From contig JAJXWG010000005.1 of assembly GCA_021781695.1 (NCBI GenBank), forward strand, positions 1 through 23,067: DNA of 23,067 nt, read 5' to 3'. The notes beneath the pieces are model-generated. The model was not told where the DNA came from and searched no databases. It saw only the letters and a list, made by a program, of their open reading frames with translations. Below, piece after piece: positions 6,997 through 14,293 of this stretch. Made by a program: the position numbers and the translations under genes. The stretch is from Pseudomonadota bacterium. Its GTDB lineage: Bacteria; Pseudomonadota; Gammaproteobacteria; Burkholderiales; Gallionellaceae. Each line of letters starts with the position of its first letter. Positions within the stretch are counted from its first letter, which is position 1.

Positions 6997-9531
6997 ATGA
7001 ACGAGCCTGCTCCGCACACCAAAAGTACGCTGCTATGCGCTGACATCGAAGGATTCGATGCCTTGTCCGAGCTTGCGCTGGACATCCGTTCCTCGTGGGG
7101 GCATGGCGCCGATGACATATGGAGGCAGCTGGATGCCGGGCTTTGGGAGCTGACGCAGAATCCCTGGGTCGTGCTGCAGACAGTCTCACGGGACAAGCTT
7201 CAGCGCGCGCTGGACGACTCTGGTTTTCGCAAAAGTGTCGACGATCTGTTGCAGGAAAGAAGGGAAGAGCTGGAAGCAACGGCATGGTTTCAGGAAGTTC
7301 ATCCGCAATCCAGACTCACCTGTGTCGCGTATTTCAGCATGGAGTACATGCTAAGCGAAGCATTGCCCATTTATTCGGGCGGCCTGGGCAACGTGGCGGG
7401 CGATCAGTTGAAGGCGGCAAGCGATCTGGGTGTTCCAGTGGTGGCTGTCGGTCTGCTCTACCAGCAGGGATATTTTCGCCAGATGATAGACAAGGAAGGC
7501 GCACAACAGGCGCTTTATCCCTATAACGACCCGGGCCAGTTGCCAGTCACGCCGCTCAGGAAAGAAAATGGCGAGTGGTTGAGGCTGGAGGTCACCCTGC
7601 CTGGATACTCCGTCTGGCTGCGCGCCTGGCAGGTTCAGGTGGGAAGAGTGAAGCTCTATCTTCTGGACAGCAACGATGCGGCGAATTATCCGGTACACCG
7701 CGGCATCACCAGCGAGCTTTACGGGGGCGGGCCGGAGCTGCGCTTAAAGCAGGAAATGCTGCTCGGGATAGGCGGCTGGAGGCTGCTTGAGGCACTCAAC
7801 ATCAGGCCGGAAGTCTGTCATTTGAACGAGGGACATGCCGCGTTTGCTGTGCTGGAGCGTGCGCGCAGCTTCATGGAAGAAACCGGGCAGACTTTTGAGA
7901 TTGCGCTGGCCGTTACAAGGGCTGGCAATCTTTTTACCACACATACGGCAGTTTCTGCCGGCTTCGATCTCTTTTCTCCCGAGCTGGTCGAGCAATACCT
8001 TGGCGGTTATGCAAAGAGGCAATTCGGCATCAGCGTGCGCGACCTGCTGGCGCTTGGACGCCGGAACCCGGATGATGAAACTGAGCCATTCAACATGGCC
8101 TATCTTGCGATACGCGGCAGCGGTTCTGTGAATGGCGTGAGCGCCTTGCATGGCGGGGTGAGCCGGCATATATTTGCGCCGCTTTTTCCGCGTTGGCCTA
8201 CGGAAGAAGTGCCGGTCGGGCATGTGACCAATGGCGTTCATGTGCCGACCTGGGATTCTGCAAAGGCTGATGAGCTCTGGACGGAAGTCTGTGGCAAGAC
8301 GCGCTGGCTGGGGGCGATGGAGACGATGGAACAGGAGATAAGACAGATTTCCGATACCCGTCTTTGGCAATTCAGGACCGATGCCAGCATGTCGCTCATC
8401 AAGTATGCGCGGGAGAGGTTGTCAAGGCAGCTTGCCGCGTCCGGTTCATCCGCAGAAACCGTTTACGCCGTCAGACATCTCTTCGATCACAACACGCTGA
8501 CGCTCGGTTTCGCAAGGCGTTTTGCAAGTTACAAGAGACCCAACCTGCTGCTGCATGACTCGGAGCGGCTGATACGCTTATTGACACATCCCCAGCGTCC
8601 GGTTCAGCTCGTGATGGCAGGCAAGGCGCATCCGGCAGACAAGGATGGGCAGGCGCTGATCCGGGAGTGGGTGAATTTCATCCGCAGGCCCGAAGTGAGA
8701 CCGCATGTGATTTTCCTTGCGGACTATGACATGCAGCTGACCGAGCAACTGGTGCAGGGCGTGGATGTCTGGCTCAATACGCCTAGGCGGCCATGGGAGG
8801 CATGCGGCACCAGCGGCATGAAGGTGCTGGTCAACGGAGGCATCAATCTTTCCGAACTGGACGGCTGGTGGGCGGAAGCCTATACCCCGGAGGTCGGCTG
8901 GGCGTTGGGCGATGGACAGGAGCATGACAGCGATCCAGCCTGGGATGTGCATGAGGCTGGCATCCTCTACGATCTGCTCGAGCATCAGGTGATCCCGGAA
9001 TTTTATACGCGCGATGAGCGCGGCATACCCGTGGCCTGGGTCAACAGGATGCGCGAGAGCATGGCGAGGCTTACGCCGCGTTTTTCCAGCAATCGTGCGG
9101 TGCGGGAGTACACAGAAAAACACTATCTTCCGGCCGCTTCCGCCTATCTTGAGCGTTCTGCCGGACAGGGAAAAATGGGCGTGGATATGGTCGAATGGCT
9201 GCGCGATCTGGAGCTCAAATGGAACGCATTGCGCTTCGGCGAAATGAAGATTGAAACGGCGGACAACCAGCATGTATTTGAAACCCAGGTATATCTGGAT
9301 GACCTTGAACCCGATGCCGTGTGTGTCGAGCTTTATGCAGACGGAATCAACGGCGCTCCGCCCGAATGCCTGAGAATGACGCGGGTGCGGCAATTGGTCG
9401 GTGCGGGTTACGCCTATCGCGCGCAAGTGTATGCTTCACGTCCCGCACATGACTACACCGCGCGGCTTGTTCCTTATCATGCGGGTGTGGCGATTCCGCT
9501 CGAATACAGTCGAATTCTGTGGCAGCGGTGA
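6997..9531 (+). CDS. glgP: Alpha-glucan (glycogen/maltodextrin) phosphorylase, GT35
   Basis: This enzyme releases glucose-1-phosphate from the non-reducing ends of glycogen or maltodextrin using phosphate and pyridoxal phosphate; the product is 844 residues, cytosolic. It belongs to the shorter phosphorylase subfamily: VAYFSMEYMLSEALPIYSGG near residues 110-130, then LNEGHAAFA, then RFASYKRPNLLL. The cofactor site is ACGTSGMKVLVNGG, with Lys609 as the expected pyridoxal-phosphate lysine (classical muscle and E. coli enzymes have a GTGNMK form). Two close ATGs exist. GAGGGG (6985-6990) touches the first (6991) but is six bases from the second, so 6997 is taken. The frame stays open far upstream inside the ATPase gene, which is coincidence. 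Acetate kinase starts eight bases after the stop, pointing to a sugar-to-acetate operon. Confidence 0.92.
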   Translation: MNEPAPHTKSTLLCADIEGFDALSELALDIRSSWGHGADDIWRQLDAGLWELTQNPWVVLQTVSRDKLQRALDDSGFRKSVDDLLQERREELEATAWFQEVHPQSRLTCVAYFSMEYMLSEALPIYSGGLGNVAGDQLKAASDLGVPVVAVGLLYQQGYFRQMIDKEGAQQALYPYNDPGQLPVTPLRKENGEWLRLEVTLPGYSVWLRAWQVQVGRVKLYLLDSNDAANYPVHRGITSELYGGGPELRLKQEMLLGIGGWRLLEALNIRPEVCHLNEGHAAFAVLERARSFMEETGQTFEIALAVTRAGNLFTTHTAVSAGFDLFSPELVEQYLGGYAKRQFGISVRDLLALGRRNPDDETEPFNMAYLAIRGSGSVNGVSALHGGVSRHIFAPLFPRWPTEEVPVGHVTNGVHVPTWDSAKADELWTEVCGKTRWLGAMETMEQEIRQISDTRLWQFRTDASMSLIKYARERLSRQLAASGSSAETVYAVRHLFDHNTLTLGFARRFASYKRPNLLLHDSERLIRLLTHPQRPVQLVMAGKAHPADKDGQALIREWVNFIRRPEVRPHVIFLADYDMQLTEQLVQGVDVWLNTPRRPWEACGTSGMKVLVNGGINLSELDGWWAEAYTPEVGWALGDGQEHDSDPAWDVHEAGILYDLLEHQVIPEFYTRDERGIPVAWVNRMRESMARLTPRFSSNRAVREYTEKHYLPAASAYLERSAGQGKMGVDMVEWLRDLELKWNALRFGEMKIETADNQHVFETQVYLDDLEPDAVCVELYADGINGAPPECLRMTRVRQLVGAGYAYRAQVYASRPAHDYTARLVPYHAGVAIPLEYSRILWQR

Positions 9532-9539
9532 TTGGGCTT

Positions 9540-10736
9540 ATGCAGCGCATACTGACCATCAACGGCGGATCATCCAGCATCAAGTTCGCGGTGTTCGAGG
9601 AGGCAGGCCCCGGGCGCGTGCTGGAAGGGGCGATCGAGCGGATCGGGCTTTCCGATGCCAGTCTATGGATGAAGGGGCAGGGTCCGGATGTTTTCCGGCA
9701 GATCGTCGTGCCTGATCACGAGACTGCCGTGGCTGTGTTGACGGAAAGCATCGATTTCGGTGCATTGGCAGCGGTCGGGCACCGTGTTGTGCATGGCGGA
9801 CAAAGATACAGTAAATCGCACCCGATCACGGAAATAATGCTCGATGATTTGCGGAGGCTGGGCTCTTTCGATCCAGAGCATCTGCCCGGGGAACTCATGC
9901 TGATCGATGCGTTTCATCGCAAGTTTCCTGGTCTGAAACAGGTGGCATGTTTCGATACGGCTTTTCATCGCGATCTGCCACGCGTGGCGGCATTGCTGCC
10001 CATCCCTCGCCGCTTCGATGAAAGGGGGATAAGGCGTTACGGATTTCACGGACTGTCCTATGAGTTTCTGATGCAGGAACTGGCGCGCCTTGGCGATCCT
10101 GCTGCCACAAAGGGGCGCGTGATACTTGCACATCTTGGCAATGGCGCGAGCCTGGCTGCGGTGTGCGACGGCAAGCCCATGGACACCAGCATGGGTTTCA
10201 CGCCGGCCTCCGGCCTGATGATGAGCACGCGCACAGGTGAGCTTGATCCCGGAGTGGCAGCCTATCTGATGCAAAGTGAGAATCTGACGATTGAACAATT
10301 CAGCCATCTCGTCAATCATGAGTCCGGGCTTTTGGGCGTATCCGGAACAAGTTCGGACATGCGCGATCTACTGATGCGGGAGACGAGCGATCTCTGCGCT
10401 TTCGAGGCAGTGGAACTGTTCTGTTACCAGGTTAAAAAATATATCGGCGCCTATGCGGCGGCATTGGGCGGCATCGATGCGCTGGTGTTTTCCGGCGGCA
10501 TCGGCGAGAACTCGGCAGTCATCCGCGGCAGAGTCTGCGAGGGTCTGGCGTTTCTCGGGATAGAACTCGATGAAAAGCGCAATGCCGGAAATGCGCCGGT
10601 GATTTCAAACGGGAGGGTGGTTGTGCGCGTTGTTCACACGGATGAGGAACTCATGATCGCAAAATCGGTCTTCTCGATGTTGGGATCCAAAATTGACAGG
10701 GAAAACGAAAATGACAATACCCGAACTCCCGGATAG
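9540..10736 (+). CDS. ackA: Acetate kinase
   Basis: This enzyme interconverts acetyl-phosphate + ADP and acetate + ATP; 398 residues, the normal family length. Family landmarks are all present: N-terminal NGGSSSIKF, GHRVVHGG, the FDTAFH segment with the catalytic aspartate, RRYGFHGLSYEF, the HLGNGASLAAV and DTSMGFTPASGLMMSTRTG stretch, and SGGIGENS near the C-terminus. The start is ATG 9540, giving the canonical MQRILTINGG beginning; its ribosome site is weak (GGGCTT only), and an in-frame GTG at 9519 inside glgP would add seven unlike residues. The 3' end overlaps phosphoketolase by 26 bases. No phosphotransacetylase is next to it, which suggests that here it works in the ATP-forming direction on acetyl-phosphate from phosphoketolase. 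Confidence 0.95.
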   Translation: MQRILTINGGSSSIKFAVFEEAGPGRVLEGAIERIGLSDASLWMKGQGPDVFRQIVVPDHETAVAVLTESIDFGALAAVGHRVVHGGQRYSKSHPITEIMLDDLRRLGSFDPEHLPGELMLIDAFHRKFPGLKQVACFDTAFHRDLPRVAALLPIPRRFDERGIRRYGFHGLSYEFLMQELARLGDPAATKGRVILAHLGNGASLAAVCDGKPMDTSMGFTPASGLMMSTRTGELDPGVAAYLMQSENLTIEQFSHLVNHESGLLGVSGTSSDMRDLLMRETSDLCAFEAVELFCYQVKKYIGAYAAALGGIDALVFSGGIGENSAVIRGRVCEGLAFLGIELDEKRNAGNAPVISNGRVVVRVVHTDEELMIAKSVFSMLGSKIDRENENDNTRTPG

Positions 10737-13080
10737 AACATTGCCGCCAGACCTTCTGCGCAGGATGGATGCCTACTGGCGAGCTGCCAACTATCTTTCA
10801 GTCGGGCAGATTTTTCTTTACGGCAATCCGCTCCTGAAGCGCAAGCTTGCAGCATCCGATGTGAAGCGCATGCTGCTGGGCCACTGGGGAACGACGCCCG
10901 GGCAGAACTTCATTTACACACATCTGAACAGGGTCATCAATCAATATGATCTGAACATGATCTACGTCTCGGGGCCGGGGCATGGCGGCCCTGCGGTCGT
11001 TGCCAACACTTACCTTGAAGGCACCTACAGCGAAATTTATCCCAACATCAGCCAGGACGAGGAGGGGATGAGGAAACTGTTTATACAGTTTTCTTTTCCC
11101 GGCGGCATACCCAGCCACGCCTCTCCGGAATGTCCGGGCTCCATCCACGAGGGAGGGGAGCTTGGCTATTCGTTAAGCCACTCCTTCGGTGCCGCGCTTG
11201 ACAATCCCGGTCTGATTGTTGCCTGTGTTGTGGGAGATGGCGAGGCGGAGACAGGCCCGCTGGCGACTTCTTGGCATTCCAACAAGTTCCTCGATCCTGC
11301 AACCGACGGCGCAGTGCTGCCGATACTGCATCTCAACGGCTACAAGATCGCCAACCCGACCGTTTTCGCGCGCATTAAACCGGAGGAACTGGAACAGTTC
11401 TTCCGCGGCTGCGGCTGGGCGCCATACTTTGTGGAAGGAGATGAGCCGGAAGCGATGCATCAGCTCATGGCACACACACTGGACAAGGCCATTGAGGACA
11501 TCCGGCAGATCCAGCGCAATGCGCGCAAGCATAACGATAAGGCACGTCCCCGCTGGCCGATGATTGTGTTGAAATCTCCGAAGGGCTGGACTGGGCCGAA
11601 GCAGGTTGACGGCGTGAAGATAGAAGGCAGTTTTCGTGCGCACCAGGTGCCACTCAACCCGAATGCACACCCTGAACATTTGAAACTGCTGGAAGAATGG
11701 CTGAAAAGCTATCGGCCTGATGAACTCTTCGATGAACAGGGACGATTGAAACCCGAACTTGCCGCACTCGCTCCCAGGGGCGAGAGGCGCATGGGGGCGA
11801 ATCCCCACGCCAACGGCGGCATGCTACTGCGCGACTTGCGCATGCCGGATTTTCGCGACTACGCGGTTTCAGTGCCCGAACCCGGGGTGCCGGGTATGGG
11901 GGATACGCATGCGCTGGGGCCTTTTCTGCGCGATGTCGTGAAACTCAACGACAGGCACTTTCGCGTGTTCGGCCCGGATGAGACGCTTTCCAATGGCCTT
12001 GAGGCGCTGTTCGAGGTGACAAAGCGCCAGTGGGATGGAGATACCCTTGAAAGTGACGAATATCTCGCACCTGCAGGGCGCGTGATGGAGATGCTGAGCG
12101 AACACCAGTGCGAGGGCTGGCTGGAAGGTTATCTGCTCACCGGGCGACACGGGATATTCAACTGCTACGAGGCATTCATCCATATCGTCGATTCGATGTT
12201 CAACCAGCACGCCAAATGGCTGAAGGTCACCGCGCATCTGCCGTGGCGTCGCAAGATTGCATCGCTCAATTATCTGCTGGCCTCTCATGTCTGGCGCCAG
12301 GATCACAACGGTTTTACCCATCAGGATCCCGGATTCATCGATCATGTTGTGAACAAGAAGGCCGAAGTGGTGCGCGTTTATTTTCCGCCGGATGCCAACT
12401 GCCTCTTGTCGGTGATGGACCACTGCCTCAAGAGTCGCCATTATGTCAATGTCGTTGTCGCGGGCAAGCATCCTGCGCCTCAATGGCTATCGATGGATGC
12501 CGCCGTAAAGCATTGCACCGAAGGCATAGGCATCTGGAGCTGGGCCAGCAACGATCAGGCCGCATCCCCGGATCTGGTGATGGTGGCTTGCGGCGATGTG
12601 CCCACACTTGAGGCACTGGCTGCGGTTTCCATCCTGCGCGAGAATTTTCCCGAACTCAAGATTCGTGTAGTCAATGTCGTTGACCTGATGAAGCTGCAGC
12701 CGCAGAGTGAACACCCTCATGGCCTCTCCGACATGGATTTCGACGAGCTGTTTACCCGTGACAAACCGGTGATCTTTGCCTATCACGCCTATCCCTGGCT
12801 GATCCACAGGCTGACCTACCGGCGCACCAATCACGGCAACATCCATGTGCGCGGTTACAAGGAAGAGGGGACGATCACCACGCCGTTTGACATGACGGTG
12901 TTGAACGATCTGGACCGCTTTCACCTGGTGATGGATGCGATAGACCGTCTGCCTCAGACTGGCGACAGGGGCATCTATCTCAAGCAGCAGTTGAAGGACA
13001 AACTGATCGAGCACAGGCAATACATCAATAAACATGGCGAGGATATGCCCGAGATACGCAACTGGAAATGGCGCGGGTGA
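10711..13080 (+). CDS. xfp: Phosphoketolase (xylulose-5-phosphate/fructose-6-phosphate)
   Basis: This thiamine-diphosphate enzyme, 789 residues, cleaves xylulose-5-phosphate or fructose-6-phosphate with phosphate to acetyl-phosphate plus glyceraldehyde-3-phosphate or erythrose-4-phosphate. Recognised segments are GPGHGGPA, SFPGGIPSHASPECPGSIHE, the thiamine-binding GDGEAETGPLATSWH beginning at Gly175, GPDETLSNGL, and the C-terminal HVRGYKEEGTITTPFDM. The length is that of the XFP family. Substrate preference cannot be read from these motifs. ATG 10711 follows ACAGGGAAAACGAAA; the AGGG is about ten bases away, rather long. The gene begins inside the end of ackA (26-base overlap), so translation is probably coupled. 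With ackA it forms the usual two-step ATP-yielding pair; with glgP it can draw on stored glycogen. A hairpin with a T run follows at 13122-13145. Confidence 0.95.
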   Translation: MTIPELPDRTLPPDLLRRMDAYWRAANYLSVGQIFLYGNPLLKRKLAASDVKRMLLGHWGTTPGQNFIYTHLNRVINQYDLNMIYVSGPGHGGPAVVANTYLEGTYSEIYPNISQDEEGMRKLFIQFSFPGGIPSHASPECPGSIHEGGELGYSLSHSFGAALDNPGLIVACVVGDGEAETGPLATSWHSNKFLDPATDGAVLPILHLNGYKIANPTVFARIKPEELEQFFRGCGWAPYFVEGDEPEAMHQLMAHTLDKAIEDIRQIQRNARKHNDKARPRWPMIVLKSPKGWTGPKQVDGVKIEGSFRAHQVPLNPNAHPEHLKLLEEWLKSYRPDELFDEQGRLKPELAALAPRGERRMGANPHANGGMLLRDLRMPDFRDYAVSVPEPGVPGMGDTHALGPFLRDVVKLNDRHFRVFGPDETLSNGLEALFEVTKRQWDGDTLESDEYLAPAGRVMEMLSEHQCEGWLEGYLLTGRHGIFNCYEAFIHIVDSMFNQHAKWLKVTAHLPWRRKIASLNYLLASHVWRQDHNGFTHQDPGFIDHVVNKKAEVVRVYFPPDANCLLSVMDHCLKSRHYVNVVVAGKHPAPQWLSMDAAVKHCTEGIGIWSWASNDQAASPDLVMVACGDVPTLEALAAVSILRENFPELKIRVVNVVDLMKLQPQSEHPHGLSDMDFDELFTRDKPVIFAYHAYPWLIHRLTYRRTNHGNIHVRGYKEEGTITTPFDMTVLNDLDRFHLVMDAIDRLPQTGDRGIYLKQQLKDKLIEHRQYINKHGEDMPEIRNWKWRG

Positions 13081-13121
13081 TTTTGCGGGTAAGTTTATTG
13101 GTCGAATCTGCAATAAGTGGC

Positions 13122-13145
13122 GTGCAGTTTGCCTGCACATTTTTT
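13122..13145 (+). terminator. Candidate intrinsic terminator/attenuator after phosphoketolase
   Basis: GTGCAG (13122-13127) and CTGCAC (13133-13138) form a perfect six-base-pair stem around a five-base loop, followed by A and six T. This is the form of a modest rho-independent terminator closing the ATPase-glgP-ackA-xfp unit. Only about 20 bases remain before the start codon of the next gene, too few for a separate promoter. That gene must therefore either be read through this hairpin or start upstream of it, in which case the hairpin sits in its leader. Confidence 0.55.
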
Positions 13146-13166
13146 AACCGTGATGAGGAGCTGAAA

Positions 13167-13739
13167 ATGAAGATAAAGGTAATGATGGCTGTACTGGGTG
13201 CGCTTTCGACAGGCATGATCACACAACAGGCTATGGCTGAGTCCCAGACGCCGGAGAAGATGACCTGCAAGGAATTCGTGGCGCTGGATGATGCGGTCAA
13301 ACCCAAGGTTGTGTATTGGGCTGAAGGGCTGAACAGGAAAGGAAAACCGGTAGATTCGGTTGTCGATGTAGATGAAACGGACAAGCTGGTTCCCGTGCTG
13401 GTTTCGGAGTGCAAGGAAACGCCGGAACATTTGCTGATGAAAAAAATAAAGGAACACGCTGCGCTGAAATCGGCACCAGTCACGGCGGCTTCGGGAGTGC
13501 CGCAGAAACCGGCTGCAACACCTAAGCCTGTCAAGATGACCTGCAAGGAATTTGTCGCGCTTGATGATGCGGTGAAGCCCAAGGTCGTGTATTGGGCTGA
13601 AGGCTTCAGCAAGAAAGGAAAGCCGGTTGATTCGGTTGTCGATGTCGATGAGACGGACAGGCTTGTTCCCGTGCTGGTCACGGAATGCAAGGAAACCCCC
13701 AAGCTTACCTTCTGGCAAAAAATCAAGAAGCACTTTTGA
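13167..13739 (+). CDS. Exported protein with two tandem HdeA acid-chaperone domains
   Basis: A 190-residue periplasmic protein. The signal peptide has a basic start (MKIK), hydrophobic core and likely cleavage after AMA (Ala24). The mature part carries two near-identical HdeA-family domains, residues 31-86 and 123-178, 51 of 56 positions identical, joined by a 36-residue linker rich in Ala, Pro and Lys. Each copy has MTCKEFVALDD, KPKVVYWAEG, VDVDETD and LVPVLV.ECKE, and the two cysteines that form the HdeA disulphide (Cys34/Cys82 and Cys126/Cys174). Each domain ends in a short basic helix (MKKIKEH, FWQKIKKHF). HdeA proteins are ATP-independent chaperones that prevent aggregation of periplasmic proteins at low pH, normally as about 90-residue single-domain proteins forming dimers. 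A covalent double domain could be a pre-formed dimer (inference). GAGGAG (13155-13160) fixes the ATG at 13167; the frame is open further upstream without meaning. Confidence 0.88.
   Translation: MKIKVMMAVLGALSTGMITQQAMAESQTPEKMTCKEFVALDDAVKPKVVYWAEGLNRKGKPVDSVVDVDETDKLVPVLVSECKETPEHLLMKKIKEHAALKSAPVTAASGVPQKPAATPKPVKMTCKEFVALDDAVKPKVVYWAEGFSKKGKPVDSVVDVDETDRLVPVLVTECKETPKLTFWQKIKKHF
13257..13700 (+). repeat. Internal direct repeat encoding the two HdeA domains
   Basis: Bases 13257-13424 and 13533-13700 are two copies of a 168-base unit, 276 bases apart. By hand count they differ at 22 positions; 16 are silent third-base changes and only six cause the five amino-acid changes. The duplication is therefore old enough to have collected silent changes while the protein sequence was kept. 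Confidence 0.9.
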
Positions 13740-13753
13740 TTGAAGCCAGGAAC

Positions 13754-13779
13754 CCGGCATGTCTTCGAGCGCATGCCGG
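13754..13779. other. Inverted repeat between the two small exported-protein genes
   Basis: CCGGCATG (13754-13761) and CATGCCGG (13772-13779) form a perfect eight-base-pair stem around ten bases. There is no T run after it (ATTTCGAAT follows), so it is a poor rho-independent terminator. It may be an mRNA-stabilising intercistronic hairpin or a protein-binding palindrome. Confidence 0.45.
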
Positions 13780-13814
13780 ATTTCGAATGTGACTTGAACT
13801 AACAGGAGGACATC

Positions 13815-14243
13815 ATGAAAATATCGAGTGCGCTGATGGGCGCAATGCTTCTGGTTTCATTTTCTGCAAACGCAGAAACACAGATTGTGGACCCGGTCAT
13901 TGTAGAGACCTTTGTCGTGACGACATACATGAACGGTGGAGTGGGGAGCGACGAGGAAAAACTGATGCATAGAATCGCACATGAGTTTCCGCTGCGCCTG
14001 ACTTTTTCCGAACGCAAGGATGGTGAGTATATTGCCGATGTTCCCGTCGTCATTTTCGACGCCAGAGGAAATCCGGTGTTCGAGCTGCCCAATGCCGGGC
14101 CGATGCTTTATGTGATGCTGCCCGATGGGAAATACAAGATCAGCGCCCGCTTTAAGGGAATGACCGAGTCGCAGGAGGTTGAGCTGAGCGGCAAGCAAGG
14201 CCGTGATCTTTACTTTCACTGGAAGGGTGCGCAGAAGCAGTGA
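13815..14243 (+). CDS. Small exported protein with carboxypeptidase-regulatory-like beta domain, function unknown
   Basis: A 142-residue secreted protein with a clear signal peptide (MKISSALMGAMLLVSFSANA, cleavage after Ala20). The mature part starts with ETQIVDPVIVETF. A segment with the feel of a small beta-sandwich then runs from about residue 58 to the end: FPLRLTFSERKDGEYIADVPV, VIFDARGNPVFE, GPMLYVMLPDGKYKISARF, ELSGKQGRDLYFHW. The pattern of a modifiable value followed by LPDGKY and a closing aromatic strand resembles carboxypeptidase-regulatory-like domains of small betaproteobacterial periplasmic proteins. I cannot assign a reaction, and no catalytic residues or cysteines are apparent. 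AGGAGG (13804-13809) five bases before the ATG gives a strong start. Its place 75 bases after the double-HdeA gene suggests a shared envelope role, but that is guesswork. Confidence 0.8.
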   Translation: MKISSALMGAMLLVSFSANAETQIVDPVIVETFVVTTYMNGGVGSDEEKLMHRIAHEFPLRLTFSERKDGEYIADVPVVIFDARGNPVFELPNAGPMLYVMLPDGKYKISARFKGMTESQEVELSGKQGRDLYFHWKGAQKQ

Positions 14244-14293
14244 GCATGGCGCGTTCGGCGCCGTGATAACATGCATCCAGGGCAGCCAAGAAG

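Noticed and set aside
13257..13700. Direct repeats as a possible CRISPR or satellite array
   Set aside because: There are only two long units, both in frame and coding for a known protein domain.
13025..13774. Antisense frames over the HdeA repeats showing repeated TSTGTSLSVSSTSTTEST-like text
   Set aside because: The repeat is only the complement of the duplicated HdeA unit. The sense strand has a signal peptide, ribosome site and conserved domains.
14246..14266. CATGGCGC/GCGCCGTG hairpin before the cardiolipin synthase gene as a terminator
   Set aside because: It contains a wobble pair and has no T run. It could be incidental in GC-rich sequence.
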